Source: RBG-13-68-16 sp050018455 (GTDB taxonomy: Bacteria; Acidobacteriota; Thermoanaerobaculia; Thermoanaerobaculales; Thermoanaerobaculaceae). Taken from it: a DNA stretch of 64,000 bases. The notes under the pieces are model-generated. The model was not told where the DNA came from. It saw nothing but the letters and a program-made list of their open reading frames with translations, and ran no database searches. The stretch lies in contig JBEKAA010000005.1 of assembly GCA_050018455.1 (NCBI GenBank), forward strand, positions 99,690 to 163,689, in the 5' to 3' direction. The translations under genes were made by a program, and so were the position numbers. Positions 1 through 7,651 of this stretch are shown here, piece after piece; the first letter of the stretch is position 1, and each line of letters opens with the position of its first letter.

Positions 1-146
1 AGGGCTTTACCGTCGTTCTCTTGTTGAATGCGGCGCCCGAGTTCCCGCTCTTCCTCGGGCGTGAGCTGCTTGAAGCGCCCGATTTCGTAAAGGTAGCGGC
101 GCAGCAGTCCGGATTCGGGATCGCTCTGTTGCTCGTCGCGGCTCAT
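1..146 (-). CDS. Sigma-70 family RNA polymerase sigma factor, N-terminal part (runs off the window)
   Basis: The first 48 residues are visible. After a short acidic leader comes LLRRYLYEIGRFKQLTPEEE, which fits sigma region 1.2 (the Y-L-x-E-I-G...L-T-x-E-E-E pattern of group 2/3 sigma factors); the rest lies outside the window. The ATG at 144-146 overlaps the hspR stop codon as ATGA, so it is probably translationally coupled to hspR and cotranscribed with hsp20-hspR. Being last in a chaperone/HspR unit, a heat-shock or general-stress role is plausible, but which sigma group it belongs to cannot be decided from 48 residues. Confidence 0.75.
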   Translation of the reverse strand, partial: MSRDEQQSDPESGLLRRYLYEIGRFKQLTPEEERELGRRIQQENDGKA

Positions 147-520
147 TCGTCCTCGTTGGGGACCAAACCTCCGCGCGGCCGCAGAGCCAGCGCGTGCTCG
201 CGCGGCACGGACCCGCGCCGACCAGCCTCGCGCTCGACCAGGGCAGCGAGACGCTCAACCTCTGCCTGGAGCGTGTCGATCTGGTCTTTCATGTTGAGGA
301 CAACCTCAACGCCCGCCAGGTTTACTCCGAGGTCCCTCGTGAGGGTCAGCACGAACTCGAGGCGCCGGCAGGTCTCGTCGTCGAATAGACGGGTGTTGCC
401 GACGCTGCGGGTCGGCCGGATCAACCCCTCTCGCTCGTACAGGCGGAGCGTCTGCGGGTGGATCTCATAGCGTTCTGCGACCCAGCTGATCATGTGGTAG
501 CGGCTGCTTCGGTCGGTCAC
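143..520 (-). CDS. hspR: MerR-family heat-shock repressor HspR
   Basis: A 125-residue protein with an N-terminal MerR winged helix: the segment IHPQTLRLYEREGLIRPTRS is the recognition region typical of HspR (HPQTLR-YER-GL). A coiled-coil stretch follows (MKDQIDTLQAEVERLAALVE). HspR proteins bind HAIR operators with DnaK as corepressor and repress dnaK/clpB-type operons. I chose the GTG at 518-520: it overlaps the hsp20 stop (GTGA) and has GGGAGG just upstream; longer in-frame reading runs back through hsp20. Gene order here is dnaK, hsp20, hspR, unlike the actinobacterial dnaK-grpE-dnaJ-hspR. A HAIR-like site sits on the dnaK promoter at 3138-3158. Confidence 0.88.
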   Translation of the reverse strand: MTDRSSRYHMISWVAERYEIHPQTLRLYEREGLIRPTRSVGNTRLFDDETCRRLEFVLTLTRDLGVNLAGVEVVLNMKDQIDTLQAEVERLAALVEREAGRRGSVPREHALALRPRGGLVPNEDE

Positions 521-960
521 GGTCCCTCCCTTGCAACGGCGACGCGCCGGTGGGAGGAAGCGGCCTTGAACAGGCGAACCTCCAGGACGCCGCCGCGCAA
601 GGTGGCCTGCGGCTCGCCCGAGACGTCTCCAGGCAGCCGCACGAGGCGGTGGAACCTGCCCCGCGGCCGCTCGATGCGCAGGTACGCTCCGCGACGGTCG
701 TTGAATTCCGGAAGGCGGCCGGAGAGAACCAGCGTGTGACCGTCGAGCCGCAGAACGATATCGCCGCCGCTGACTCCCGGCAGTTCGGCCTCGACGATGA
801 TCTCGCCGTCGCCCTCCCACACGTCCACCGCAGGCTCGAACGCGGCAGGGTGTCCGAGCGGGACCGCCGCGGCCGGAAGCAGCGCCCGCTCAGTCGCCTC
901 GCGCAGTCGCTTCGCGAGCGCCATCAGCTCGCGCACCGCGCGCCAGTCGAGGTCGCCCAT
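517..960 (-). CDS. Small heat-shock protein, Hsp20/alpha-crystallin family
   Basis: A 147-residue protein with an alpha-crystallin domain over roughly residues 45-135: VDVWEGDGEIIVEAELPGVS starts the domain, and GRFHRLVRLPGDV and LRGGVLEVRL are the usual later strands. It should act as an ATP-independent holdase. The ATG at 958-960 is preceded by GGAGGGG; a longer reading upstream to 1035 lacks family similarity. It is translationally coupled to hspR. Between it and dnaK lie 201 bases, so it may be read from the dnaK promoter or from its own. Confidence 0.88.
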   Translation of the reverse strand: MGDLDWRAVRELMALAKRLREATERALLPAAAVPLGHPAAFEPAVDVWEGDGEIIVEAELPGVSGGDIVLRLDGHTLVLSGRLPEFNDRRGAYLRIERPRGRFHRLVRLPGDVSGEPQATLRGGVLEVRLFKAASSHRRVAVAREGP

Positions 961-1161
961 GCGCCCCTCCTTGTTCTGTCGCCGACAGTTTCTGTCGATC
1001 GCCGCGGCGACGCGGCCGCACCTCTCGTCGCACACGAGGCGGAGTCCGGAATGGTTGCGGCGTGCCTCGGCGCCGCCTTGCTCTCATGCAACTGGACGCG
1101 CATCATCCGACTGGCTCCGGCGCAGCCGCACCACCAGATCCATCTGCCGCCTGCGGTGGCA
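961..1161. other. Spacer between dnaK and hsp20, with a short palindrome near the hsp20 start
   Basis: No gene is visible. A perfect inverted repeat CTGTCG-C-CGACAG lies at 976-988, just upstream of the hsp20 ribosome binding site, followed by another CTGTCG at about 992. It could be an operator or an mRNA stem. No HAIR half-sites were found in this spacer. Confidence 0.3.
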
Positions 1162-3093
1162 TCAGTTCGAGGGCTTGGTTTCGACGTCCACATACTCCGC
1201 GTCAACGACGTCTCCGTCCCCGGACGGCCTTCCCGTCTGCGGCGGGTTGGCGCCGCCGGTCGAGTTGCCCGTTTCGGCCTGGGCCCCTGTGGCAGCCGCG
1301 CTCCGGTAGATCTCCTCCGCAAGGCGGTGCGAGGCCTTCGTAAGCTTGTCGTAAGCGGCGTCCATCTCGCCCTTCTTGCCCGCCTCCAAGGCCTTCTTGG
1401 CGTCGGCGACGGCCGCCTCAGTGTCCTTCCTCTGGGCTTCTGGCAGCTTCTCCTGGTTCTCTTTGATCAGCTTCTCGGTCGAGTAGATCAGGGAGTCGAG
1501 CCGGTTGTGGGCCTCGATCTCTTCGCGCCGGTTGCGGTCGTCGTCGGCGTGCTGCTCGGCCTCGCGCACCATCTTCTGGACCTCGTCCTCGTTCAGGCCC
1601 GACGATGCCGTGATCTGGATCTTCTGCTCCTTGCCGGTACCGAGGTCCTTGGCGGACACGTGCAGAATGCCGTTGGCGTCGATGTCGAACGTCACCTCGA
1701 CCTGCGGAATGCCGCGCGGTGCCGGTGGGATTCCAATCAGGTGAAAGCGCCCTAGCGTGCGGTTGTCGTGCGCCATGGGGCGCTCGCCCTGCAAGACGTG
1801 GATCTCGACCTGCGTCTGGTTGTCGTCGGCCGTTGAGTAAACCTTGGACTTGCGGTTTGGGATGGTGGTATTGCGCGGGATCACAACATCCGTCACGGAT
1901 CCGAGGGTCTCGACGCCGAGAGAGAGAGGAGTGACGTCGAGCAGGAGGAGGTCGTGGACCTCACCTGCCAGCACTCCAGCCTGGATCGCAGCACCGACGG
2001 CGACGACCTCGTCCGGGTTAACGCCCTTGTGCGGCTCCTTGCCGAAGAGCTCCTGGACCAGCGCCTGCACGCGGGGGATCCTCGTGGAACCCCCGACCAG
2101 GACGGCCTCGTCGATGTCCTTGGCCTCGAGTCCCGCATCCTTGAGTGCCTGCCGGCATGGACCGACGGTTCTCTGAACGATGTCCTCAACGAGCTGCTCG
2201 AACTTGGAGCGCGTCAGGCGGATGTTGAGGTGCTTGGGCCCGGAGGCGTCGGCCGTGATGAACGGCAGGTTGATGTCGGACTCCTGGGTGGTTGAAAGCT
2301 CGCACTTCGCCTTTTCCGCGGCCTCCTTCAGACGTTGCAGGGCCATCCGGTCCTTGGAGAGGTCGATGCCCTGGTCGCGGCGGAACTCCTCCACCAGCCA
2401 CTCGATCAGACGCTGGTCGAGGTCGTCTCCACCCAGGTGGGTGTCGCCGTTGGTGGACTTCACCTCGACAACCCCTTCGCCTACTTCGAGGATCGAGATG
2501 TCGAACGTGCCGCCGCCGAAGTCATACACGGCGATCGTCTCGTCCTTCTTCTTGTCCAGGCCGTACGCCAGCGCCGCCGCTGTCGGCTCGTTGACGAGGC
2601 GGACGACCTCAAGCCCAGCGATCTGGCCCGCGTCCTTGGTGGCCTGGCGCTGCGGATCGTTGAAATAGGCCGGGACCGTGATGACGGCCTTCTCGACCTT
2701 CTCGCCGAGGTAATCCTCGGCGGCCGCCTTGAGCTTCTGGAGTACCATCGCCGAGATCTCCGGCGGTGAGTACACCTTGCCGTCCACGTCGACGCGTGCC
2801 GTGTCGTTCTCACCGCGGACGACGTGGAAAGGGAACATCTTGATCTCCTGAGTCACCTCGTCGTAGCGCCTGCCCATAAACCGCTTGATGGAAAAGACGG
2901 TCTTGTCCGGATTCGTGATGGCTTGGCGCTTGGCCACCTGGCCGACGGGTCGCTCGCCGTTCTTGCCGAATGCCACCACAGAAGGCGTTGTTCGGCTGCC
3001 TTCCTGGTTGGCGATGACGATGGGATTCCCGCCCTCCATGACGGCCACTACGGAGTTGGTGGTTCCGAGGTCGATTCCGATGATCCTTGACAT
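1162..3093 (-). CDS. dnaK: Chaperone protein DnaK (Hsp70)
   Basis: A 643-residue full-length Hsp70. The ATPase domain opens with IIGIDLGTTNSVVAVMEGG and carries AVYDFGGGTFDISIL and VLVGGSTRIPRVQ; the substrate domain (about 385-540) includes DVTPLSLGVETLGSV; the lid ends in a DVVDAEYVDVE-type tail typical of bacterial DnaK. ATP-driven folding of nascent and denatured proteins in the cytoplasm; in HspR systems it is also the corepressor. The ATG at 3091-3093 has AGGAGGG upstream and matches the family N-terminus; 12 extra codons upstream are not conserved. grpE and dnaJ are not in the window. Confidence 0.98.
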   Translation of the reverse strand: MSRIIGIDLGTTNSVVAVMEGGNPIVIANQEGSRTTPSVVAFGKNGERPVGQVAKRQAITNPDKTVFSIKRFMGRRYDEVTQEIKMFPFHVVRGENDTARVDVDGKVYSPPEISAMVLQKLKAAAEDYLGEKVEKAVITVPAYFNDPQRQATKDAGQIAGLEVVRLVNEPTAAALAYGLDKKKDETIAVYDFGGGTFDISILEVGEGVVEVKSTNGDTHLGGDDLDQRLIEWLVEEFRRDQGIDLSKDRMALQRLKEAAEKAKCELSTTQESDINLPFITADASGPKHLNIRLTRSKFEQLVEDIVQRTVGPCRQALKDAGLEAKDIDEAVLVGGSTRIPRVQALVQELFGKEPHKGVNPDEVVAVGAAIQAGVLAGEVHDLLLLDVTPLSLGVETLGSVTDVVIPRNTTIPNRKSKVYSTADDNQTQVEIHVLQGERPMAHDNRTLGRFHLIGIPPAPRGIPQVEVTFDIDANGILHVSAKDLGTGKEQKIQITASSGLNEDEVQKMVREAEQHADDDRNRREEIEAHNRLDSLIYSTEKLIKENQEKLPEAQRKDTEAAVADAKKALEAGKKGEMDAAYDKLTKASHRLAEEIYRSAAATGAQAETGNSTGGANPPQTGRPSGDGDVVDAEYVDVETKPSN

Positions 3094-3128
3094 TGATAAG
3101 GCCCTCCTCAAGTCAACCGCGTGACACA

Positions 3129-3157
3129 ATTATAGGACCTGAGTCCGCTACTGTCAA
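3129..3157 (-). promoter_or_regulatory. Consensus sigma-70 promoter of dnaK
   Basis: Reading the minus strand, TTGACA (3157-3152), exactly 17 bp, then TATAAT (3134-3129). Both hexamers match the consensus perfectly. The expected start is about 30 bases before the dnaK ATG. The -35 box overlaps the stop codon of the upstream gene (3154-3156). Confidence 0.85.
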
Positions 3158-3158
3158 G
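3138..3158 (-). promoter_or_regulatory. HAIR-like HspR operator overlapping the dnaK -35 box
   Basis: On the minus strand, CTTGACA-N7-ACTCAGG. The HAIR consensus for HspR is CTTGAGT-N7-ACTCAAG, so the left arm matches 5 of 7, the right arm 6 of 7, and the 7-base spacing is exact. It covers the -35 box and most of the promoter spacer, the place a repressor would occupy. With hspR three genes downstream this suggests the classic DnaK/HspR feedback loop. HspR binding itself is inferred. Confidence 0.65.
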
Positions 3159-4437
3159 GCGTCAAGATCACCGCTCCGGGACCCGTGCCGACCTCTTCTC
3201 CCTCCATGCCAAGGTGTTGAGAGAGCATTAGGTTCGAGTCCGGAACACCAGCGGAGTTGTTCCCCGCCAGCAGCACCGACTGCTCGCGGAGGACGTAGCG
3301 GTAGGGCCGGCCCCATGGGTCGAGGATCGAAGAGGTGGGCAGGAACCGTTCCCGGTACAGCTCTGCGAGGTTGTCCGGATAGCTCCCGACGAGCAGTGCC
3401 CGCGACTGGAGGATGTGCCAGAGTCCGTTCATCCGGGCGAACGAGGCGGCTGCGAGCAGCCGCGGCGGGAGCTTCGGCCCGGGTCCGAGGAGGGGATCTG
3501 CCGGGTTTCGGGGCGCGAGGAGCACCGTGAACACGAAAAGAGGCGCAAGAAGGAGTGCGAGCCACGGGAAGTGCAGTTGCCAGGAGGGCGCCGTCAGGGT
3601 CTCGGTTGAGGCGCGCTGAGATGCGCGGGTGATCTCATCCCTGGACGCCTGGCGGATGAGAGAGCGTGTGAGAAGCGTGTAGAGCGCTTTGCACGTCTCG
3701 AACTCCCCGTGCGGGCTCTTCCGGACGATGTCATCGACGGCATTGACGCCGTCCGTGAGGGCCAGGATGTCGCGCTCAATCGGGGATATCAGCACCCGTC
3801 CCGAAGACTCCGGCTCCGGAAAAGCCGGCTCGAGGTCGATGTTAAACGTCTCGAGGTCGTCGGGCTCGTGGTCGAGATTGACCTCGGCCTGGCGCGAAGC
3901 GGGTGTCGGAATGAAAACAACTCCCCGGTACGGAATCCGCTTCTCGATGATCGGCCACTCGTCGAGCATCCGCGCGCCTTCCATCAGGATGCTCTCGGAC
4001 CCGAGAGGAGTCACGAGCTCGGCGTCGTAGTCGACGCTCGTCTCCTGGGAGAAGTGATAGTCCCCGTCCTGCCACCGAAAGACGCGGAAGATGATTTGCA
4101 GGATCTGCTGCTCAAAAGCCCGCTTCAACTCATCGCGGGAAACGACAGCGCTCTCGATCAGGATATGCCCGAGCCGTTCGAGCGTCTCCATCTGCTTCTT
4201 GAGCGCCGAGTCGAGCTCGTCCTTGGTGACCGTTGCGGTCTTCAGCAGTACCTGCCCGAGGCGGTCCTCCAAGCGCTTGTTGAGGGAGTCGGCCCCGACG
4301 ACCTTACCGTCCAGGAACGACACGGTGACGACGTCCTCAGGTGAGCGCAGCGTCAAAACGCCGGTCTTTCTCTGCAGCCCGATGAGCTGGAATATGTCGG
4401 AGAGCGAGAAGTCGCGGAGGGTCCCCTCGAGCGCCAC
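3154..4437 (-). CDS. DUF4388-domain protein with a C-terminal membrane segment
   Basis: A 427-residue protein. The N-terminus (EGTLRDFSLSDIFQLIGLQR, then KTGVLTL) is a DUF4388/PatA-N-type domain; such domains occur in gliding, signalling and regulatory proteins of Acidobacteria, Myxococcota and cyanobacteria. The middle contains a helical region (LGQVLLKTATVTKDELDSAL) resembling GspE N-terminal-type repeats. One membrane helix lies near residue 325 (FPWLALLLAPLFVFTVLLAP), and the tail carries a pilin-like LDPWGRPYRYVL motif seen in type II secretion pseudopilin C-termini. I prefer the GTG at 4435-4437: GGAGGT sits 4 bases upstream inside the stop of the preceding gene. An ATG at 4447-4449 is the alternative. 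Exact function unknown. Confidence 0.75.
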   Translation of the reverse strand: MALEGTLRDFSLSDIFQLIGLQRKTGVLTLRSPEDVVTVSFLDGKVVGADSLNKRLEDRLGQVLLKTATVTKDELDSALKKQMETLERLGHILIESAVVSRDELKRAFEQQILQIIFRVFRWQDGDYHFSQETSVDYDAELVTPLGSESILMEGARMLDEWPIIEKRIPYRGVVFIPTPASRQAEVNLDHEPDDLETFNIDLEPAFPEPESSGRVLISPIERDILALTDGVNAVDDIVRKSPHGEFETCKALYTLLTRSLIRQASRDEITRASQRASTETLTAPSWQLHFPWLALLLAPLFVFTVLLAPRNPADPLLGPGPKLPPRLLAAASFARMNGLWHILQSRALLVGSYPDNLAELYRERFLPTSSILDPWGRPYRYVLREQSVLLAGNNSAGVPDSNLMLSQHLGMEGEEVGTGPGAVILTP

Positions 4438-4439
4438 GG

Positions 4440-6302
4440 CTACCTCCATTCCCCTGGGAGGAGCAGCTGGGCGACGACGGCGGTCGATGCCCACACCAGG
4501 CCGCACAGCGTCATCAGCGGCCACATCGGAACGCCCATCAGCGCCGGGGACACGTATATCGGCAGCCAAACGAAGCCTGCGGAGCCCGCGGCGAACGCCA
4601 CGACCGCGAGGAGCCATCCCAGCACCGGGCTTCCGGCCCACGCGACTCCGAGGCCCGGGAGCGCGAGGTCGGCGATCCGTCGTTCAAACCTCAACCAACG
4701 CTGATGCCGGGCGAGTTGCCGGCGCTTCGCGAGCTGCGCATCGATACCGACCATGTCCTTCTTCAGGAAGATGTTGATGCACTGAGTGCAGTAACTCTGG
4801 CTTTCGTTGGAGAGTTTGCAGTGGCGGCAGAACGGGCGGCCGCACTTCAGGCAGGCCGTTGCGAACCCGCCCGCGTGCTGCCGCACGAGGAAGTGCGCCA
4901 CCGCAAGGAGCAGGGCGAGCAAGCCCCCGATGGTGAGCGGATGCATCAGTGTGCGTTCGCGCGCGAGGGGCGGCGCGACGAGCCCGCGGTTGAGCAGCAG
5001 GAGCGGATCCTTGCGTCCCAGCATCGCGACGGCTTCCTCACGACGGAACGCGGGCAGGATGATGTCGTGATCCCGTTCCTTTGCGAGTGCCTGGAGGCCT
5101 CTCTCGCCGGCTTGCCGGGCCGCCGCCATTGCCTCGTCGCTCTCCTTGAAGTGGTAGGTCTGTGCGTAGGTGAGCGAGAGGTTGTAGTTCGCGACCACGG
5201 GATCGTAACCGGCATCTCGGGCGGCCTGGAACGCCTGTAACGCCGCGTTGTAGTCCGCTTCGAGGTAGTAAACGGTACCGAGTGCCAGAGAAAGCGCCGA
5301 ATTGCGCGGCCCGACCCGCAGCCCTTCCCGGTACGAGAAGAGCGCTTGGTCGAGCAACCCGAACTGCCTGTAACAATCACCAACGAGGCGATGGAAGTCC
5401 GCGTCGTCGCCCAAGACGTCGTCGAGCGCGTTGAGCTCGTCGAGGAGCTGCGGCTCGTAGCACTTGTCGGCGAGGGCCTCGGTCGCCTGCAAGATCACAT
5501 TCTGGGGATGCGTGATGGAGAGAAACCCTGTTTCGACCAGTACCGGACTCGCGGCGACTACCAGCAGAGCCACCGCGCCGATCGCGCGCTGACCCACCGG
5601 AAGGTAGGCCCAGGCCAGGGCAAACATCCAGAGCACGAGCCAGACCGGGTCACCTCCGGCGAACAAAGGGAGCGCGATGACAAACAGTCCAAGCACCGGG
5701 GCGTTGCTGCCCAGTCGCCAGTGACCGCCGATCTCCGTGAGGTCGTGCCAGAGACGCGGGAGCACCTTCAGTACCGCCACCGCCCCCCAGAGGGCGAGCA
5801 CGACGAACAGCGAGGCCTGGACCGCCAACAGAGCGCTCGGCTGCACGAAGGCCTGCAGGCGCCGGTCGGAGAGGAGCGTGTAGACCCCGCGAAAGAGGGC
5901 GGAGAACCCCGACAAGAGGCTGATCTGCCTCAGTCGGTTTTCGGCGAGCGCGAACGACGCCTCGGCGCTGCCGGGGTCGAGACGTGTCGCCTGCACCAAG
6001 AGCGGGGTCGCCGCGGCCGGTGTCAGGGTCCGGGCCTGGGCCACCAGAGCGAGAGCGAGGGGAGGCAGGCGTTTCAGGCCCGCCTTGCCGGCAGTGTAGA
6101 GGAGTTCGTCAGCGCGCTCCTTGAGGGACTCCGGAGCGGGCCTGTCGAGGCCCTGGGCGAGCCGAAACCACGCCTGCTCGACATCGCCGCCCCGAGGTCT
6201 CTCGGCGGGAGCGGCTTCCGCCGCCGCGAGCGGGACCAGGGCGATCGCGAACGCGCTAGCGCGTCGTAGCCACAAAGAGCGAGCGCAGTTGATAAAGGAC
6301 AT
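4440..6302 (-). CDS. TPR-repeat polytopic membrane protein with a cysteine-rich cluster
   Basis: About 620 residues. A signal-like N-terminus (ASAFAIALVPLAAAEA) is followed by a helical repeat region, several membrane helices (LFVVLALWGAVAVL; VLGLFVIALPLFAGGDPVWL), TPR-like units (LLDQALFSYREGLRVGPRNS; YNAALQAFQAARDAGYDP), another helix, then CLKCGRPFCRHCKL-x7-CTQC, a probable zinc-binding cluster, and two final membrane helices. The stop lies 2 bases before the DUF4388 start, so the two are coupled. The ATG at 6300-6302 lies inside the 3' end of the DUF1844 gene (47-base overlap); a TTG a few codons later is possible. Probably an envelope scaffold; function unknown. Confidence 0.7.
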   Translation of the reverse strand: MSFINCARSLWLRRASAFAIALVPLAAAEAAPAERPRGGDVEQAWFRLAQGLDRPAPESLKERADELLYTAGKAGLKRLPPLALALVAQARTLTPAAATPLLVQATRLDPGSAEASFALAENRLRQISLLSGFSALFRGVYTLLSDRRLQAFVQPSALLAVQASLFVVLALWGAVAVLKVLPRLWHDLTEIGGHWRLGSNAPVLGLFVIALPLFAGGDPVWLVLWMFALAWAYLPVGQRAIGAVALLVVAASPVLVETGFLSITHPQNVILQATEALADKCYEPQLLDELNALDDVLGDDADFHRLVGDCYRQFGLLDQALFSYREGLRVGPRNSALSLALGTVYYLEADYNAALQAFQAARDAGYDPVVANYNLSLTYAQTYHFKESDEAMAAARQAGERGLQALAKERDHDIILPAFRREEAVAMLGRKDPLLLLNRGLVAPPLARERTLMHPLTIGGLLALLLAVAHFLVRQHAGGFATACLKCGRPFCRHCKLSNESQSYCTQCINIFLKKDMVGIDAQLAKRRQLARHQRWLRFERRIADLALPGLGVAWAGSPVLGWLLAVVAFAAGSAGFVWLPIYVSPALMGVPMWPLMTLCGLVWASTAVVAQLLLPGEWR

Positions 6303-6711
6303 CCTCAAGGTAGCTGGCCTCCTCCGTAGAGAGCTGCCCGTTCGTCTTGTCCTGCACAACACCGAGAAGGTCGATGAAAAACCGGGCCATTTGCGGATCG
6401 CGTCCCCGACCGGGGATCTGCCCGGACACCAGCGCAGCCGCCTGCTGCGCCAGGAAATCCACCAAGTCGAGAAAGCCGACGGCGGAGGTCGCCGGGCCCG
6501 GTTCGGGATCCCGCCTGGGCTGATCATCGAGCTCGATCATGGGAGCGGCGGTCTCTGGAGGAGGAGGCTGTGGAGCAGGCGCCTGTGGCTGAGGTTCGTT
6601 CTTGAGTTCTCCCTCGGCCGTGAACCACCGGCGATCGACAACCTTCACCTTCCCGTCCTTCGCCTCGGACACCAGCACCTCCACGTCGCGACCCTGTCCC
6701 ATCTTACGCAT
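6256..6711 (-). CDS. DUF1844 family protein
   Basis: About 151 residues. A conserved start (VKVVDRRWFTAEGEL) is followed by a proline-rich linker, and then the DUF1844 core (VGFLDLVDFLAQQAAALVSG; MARFFIDLLGVVQDKTNGQL; LEDVLYQLRSLFV). Members are small, widespread in Acidobacteria and delta-proteobacteria, and uncharacterised. The start is uncertain: ATG at 6709-6711 has AGGG upstream; a second ATG follows three codons later. It overlaps the following membrane-protein gene and diverges from mazG. Confidence 0.72.
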   Translation of the reverse strand: MRKMGQGRDVEVLVSEAKDGKVKVVDRRWFTAEGELKNEPQPQAPAPQPPPPETAAPMIELDDQPRRDPEPGPATSAVGFLDLVDFLAQQAAALVSGQIPGRGRDPQMARFFIDLLGVVQDKTNGQLSTEEASYLEDVLYQLRSLFVATTR

Positions 6712-6779
6712 TTCGCCCTGCTGGAACAAGCGTCGTGTCGCCGCTGCCGGGCTTTCCGGCCGCGCTATACTGCCCACCC

Positions 6780-7580
6780 ATGAGCCAGGATCGTCCTTTC
6801 GACGCGCTGAGCGAGCTCTCCGCGCGCCTGCGTTCGCGCGACGGTTGCCCTTGGGACCGCGAGCAGACCTTCGAGAGCCTCAAGACCTACATCATCGAGG
6901 AGGCGTACGAAGTCGTGGATGCCCTCTCGAGCGGCGACTCCACGATGCTCGCGGCGGAGCTCGGGGACCTGCTATTCCAAATCGTCTTTGTCGCGCAGAT
7001 CGCGAGCGAGCAAATGCTTTTCGACATCGACGGCGTCTGTCGCGGGATTCACGCAAAGATGGTCCGCCGGCACCCTCACGTCTTCGGGGACGTCGAGGTC
7101 TCGGGGTCCTCCGACGTCGTGCGCAACTGGGAGTCCATCAAGGCGGGGGAGCGGCAGGAGAAGGGGGCGCTGGCCGGCGTGCCCCGCCAGCTCCCGGCCC
7201 TGCTCAAGGCCCTGCGGATTACCGAAAAGGCTGCCGCACTGGGCTTCGACTGGGAACAGGCCAACGACGTCCTCGCGAAGCTCGATGAAGAGGTGACGGA
7301 GCTGAAGGTGGAGCTCGAGGCGGCCCCCACTTCCGGCGAGCCGGAAGGCGTTCGGGAGGAGCTCGGGGACGTCCTGTTCGTGATGGCCAACCTGGCCCGT
7401 CGGCTCGGGGTCGATCCGGAGGCGGCGCTGCAGGGCGCCAACGAGAAATTCGCCCGACGTTTTCGCGCCATGGAGGAGCAGGCCCGTGCCCGGGAAGTGG
7501 CCCTGGGTTCCCTGAGTCTTGCCGAGAAGGACGCGCTCTGGGAGAACGCAAAATCTGCCGAGCGGCCCCCTCGCAAGTGA
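6780..7580 (+). CDS. mazG: Nucleoside triphosphate pyrophosphohydrolase MazG
   Basis: A 266-residue protein with two MazG domains. The first contains LRSRDGCPWDREQTFESLK and the metal-binding pattern IIEEAYEVVDAL...ELGDLLFQIVF (E-x2-E...E-x2-D); the second has LDEEVTELKVEL...ELGDVLFVMANLAR. It hydrolyses non-canonical NTPs to NMP and pyrophosphate. The ATG at 6780 lies only 8 bases after a TATACT (6766-6771), so the message may be nearly leaderless. Length and domain order match the family. Confidence 0.92.
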   Translation: MSQDRPFDALSELSARLRSRDGCPWDREQTFESLKTYIIEEAYEVVDALSSGDSTMLAAELGDLLFQIVFVAQIASEQMLFDIDGVCRGIHAKMVRRHPHVFGDVEVSGSSDVVRNWESIKAGERQEKGALAGVPRQLPALLKALRITEKAAALGFDWEQANDVLAKLDEEVTELKVELEAAPTSGEPEGVREELGDVLFVMANLARRLGVDPEAALQGANEKFARRFRAMEEQARAREVALGSLSLAEKDALWENAKSAERPPRK

Positions 7581-7581
7581 T

Positions 7582-7610
7582 TTGACATTTTGGTGTTCGA
7601 AGCCTAAGGT
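7582..7610 (+). promoter_or_regulatory. Probable sigma-70 promoter for the PpiC gene
   Basis: TTGACA (7582-7587), 17 bp, TAAGGT (7605-7610). The -35 is perfect; the -10 keeps the key T1, A2 and T6. It starts 2 bases after the mazG stop and lies about 40 bases before the next ATG. Confidence 0.5.
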
Positions 7611-7651
7611 TCGGCAGTTTGTCGCTCCAATAGGGGCGGGGGAGACTGTCA

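Noticed and set aside
961..1161. A second HAIR operator before hsp20
   Set aside because: No CTTGA...TCAAG-type arms at 7-base spacing were found; only an unrelated CTGTCG palindrome.
6766..6771. TATACT as a full promoter for mazG
   Set aside because: There is no acceptable -35 hexamer at 16-18 bp upstream, so it is mentioned with mazG but not called as a promoter.
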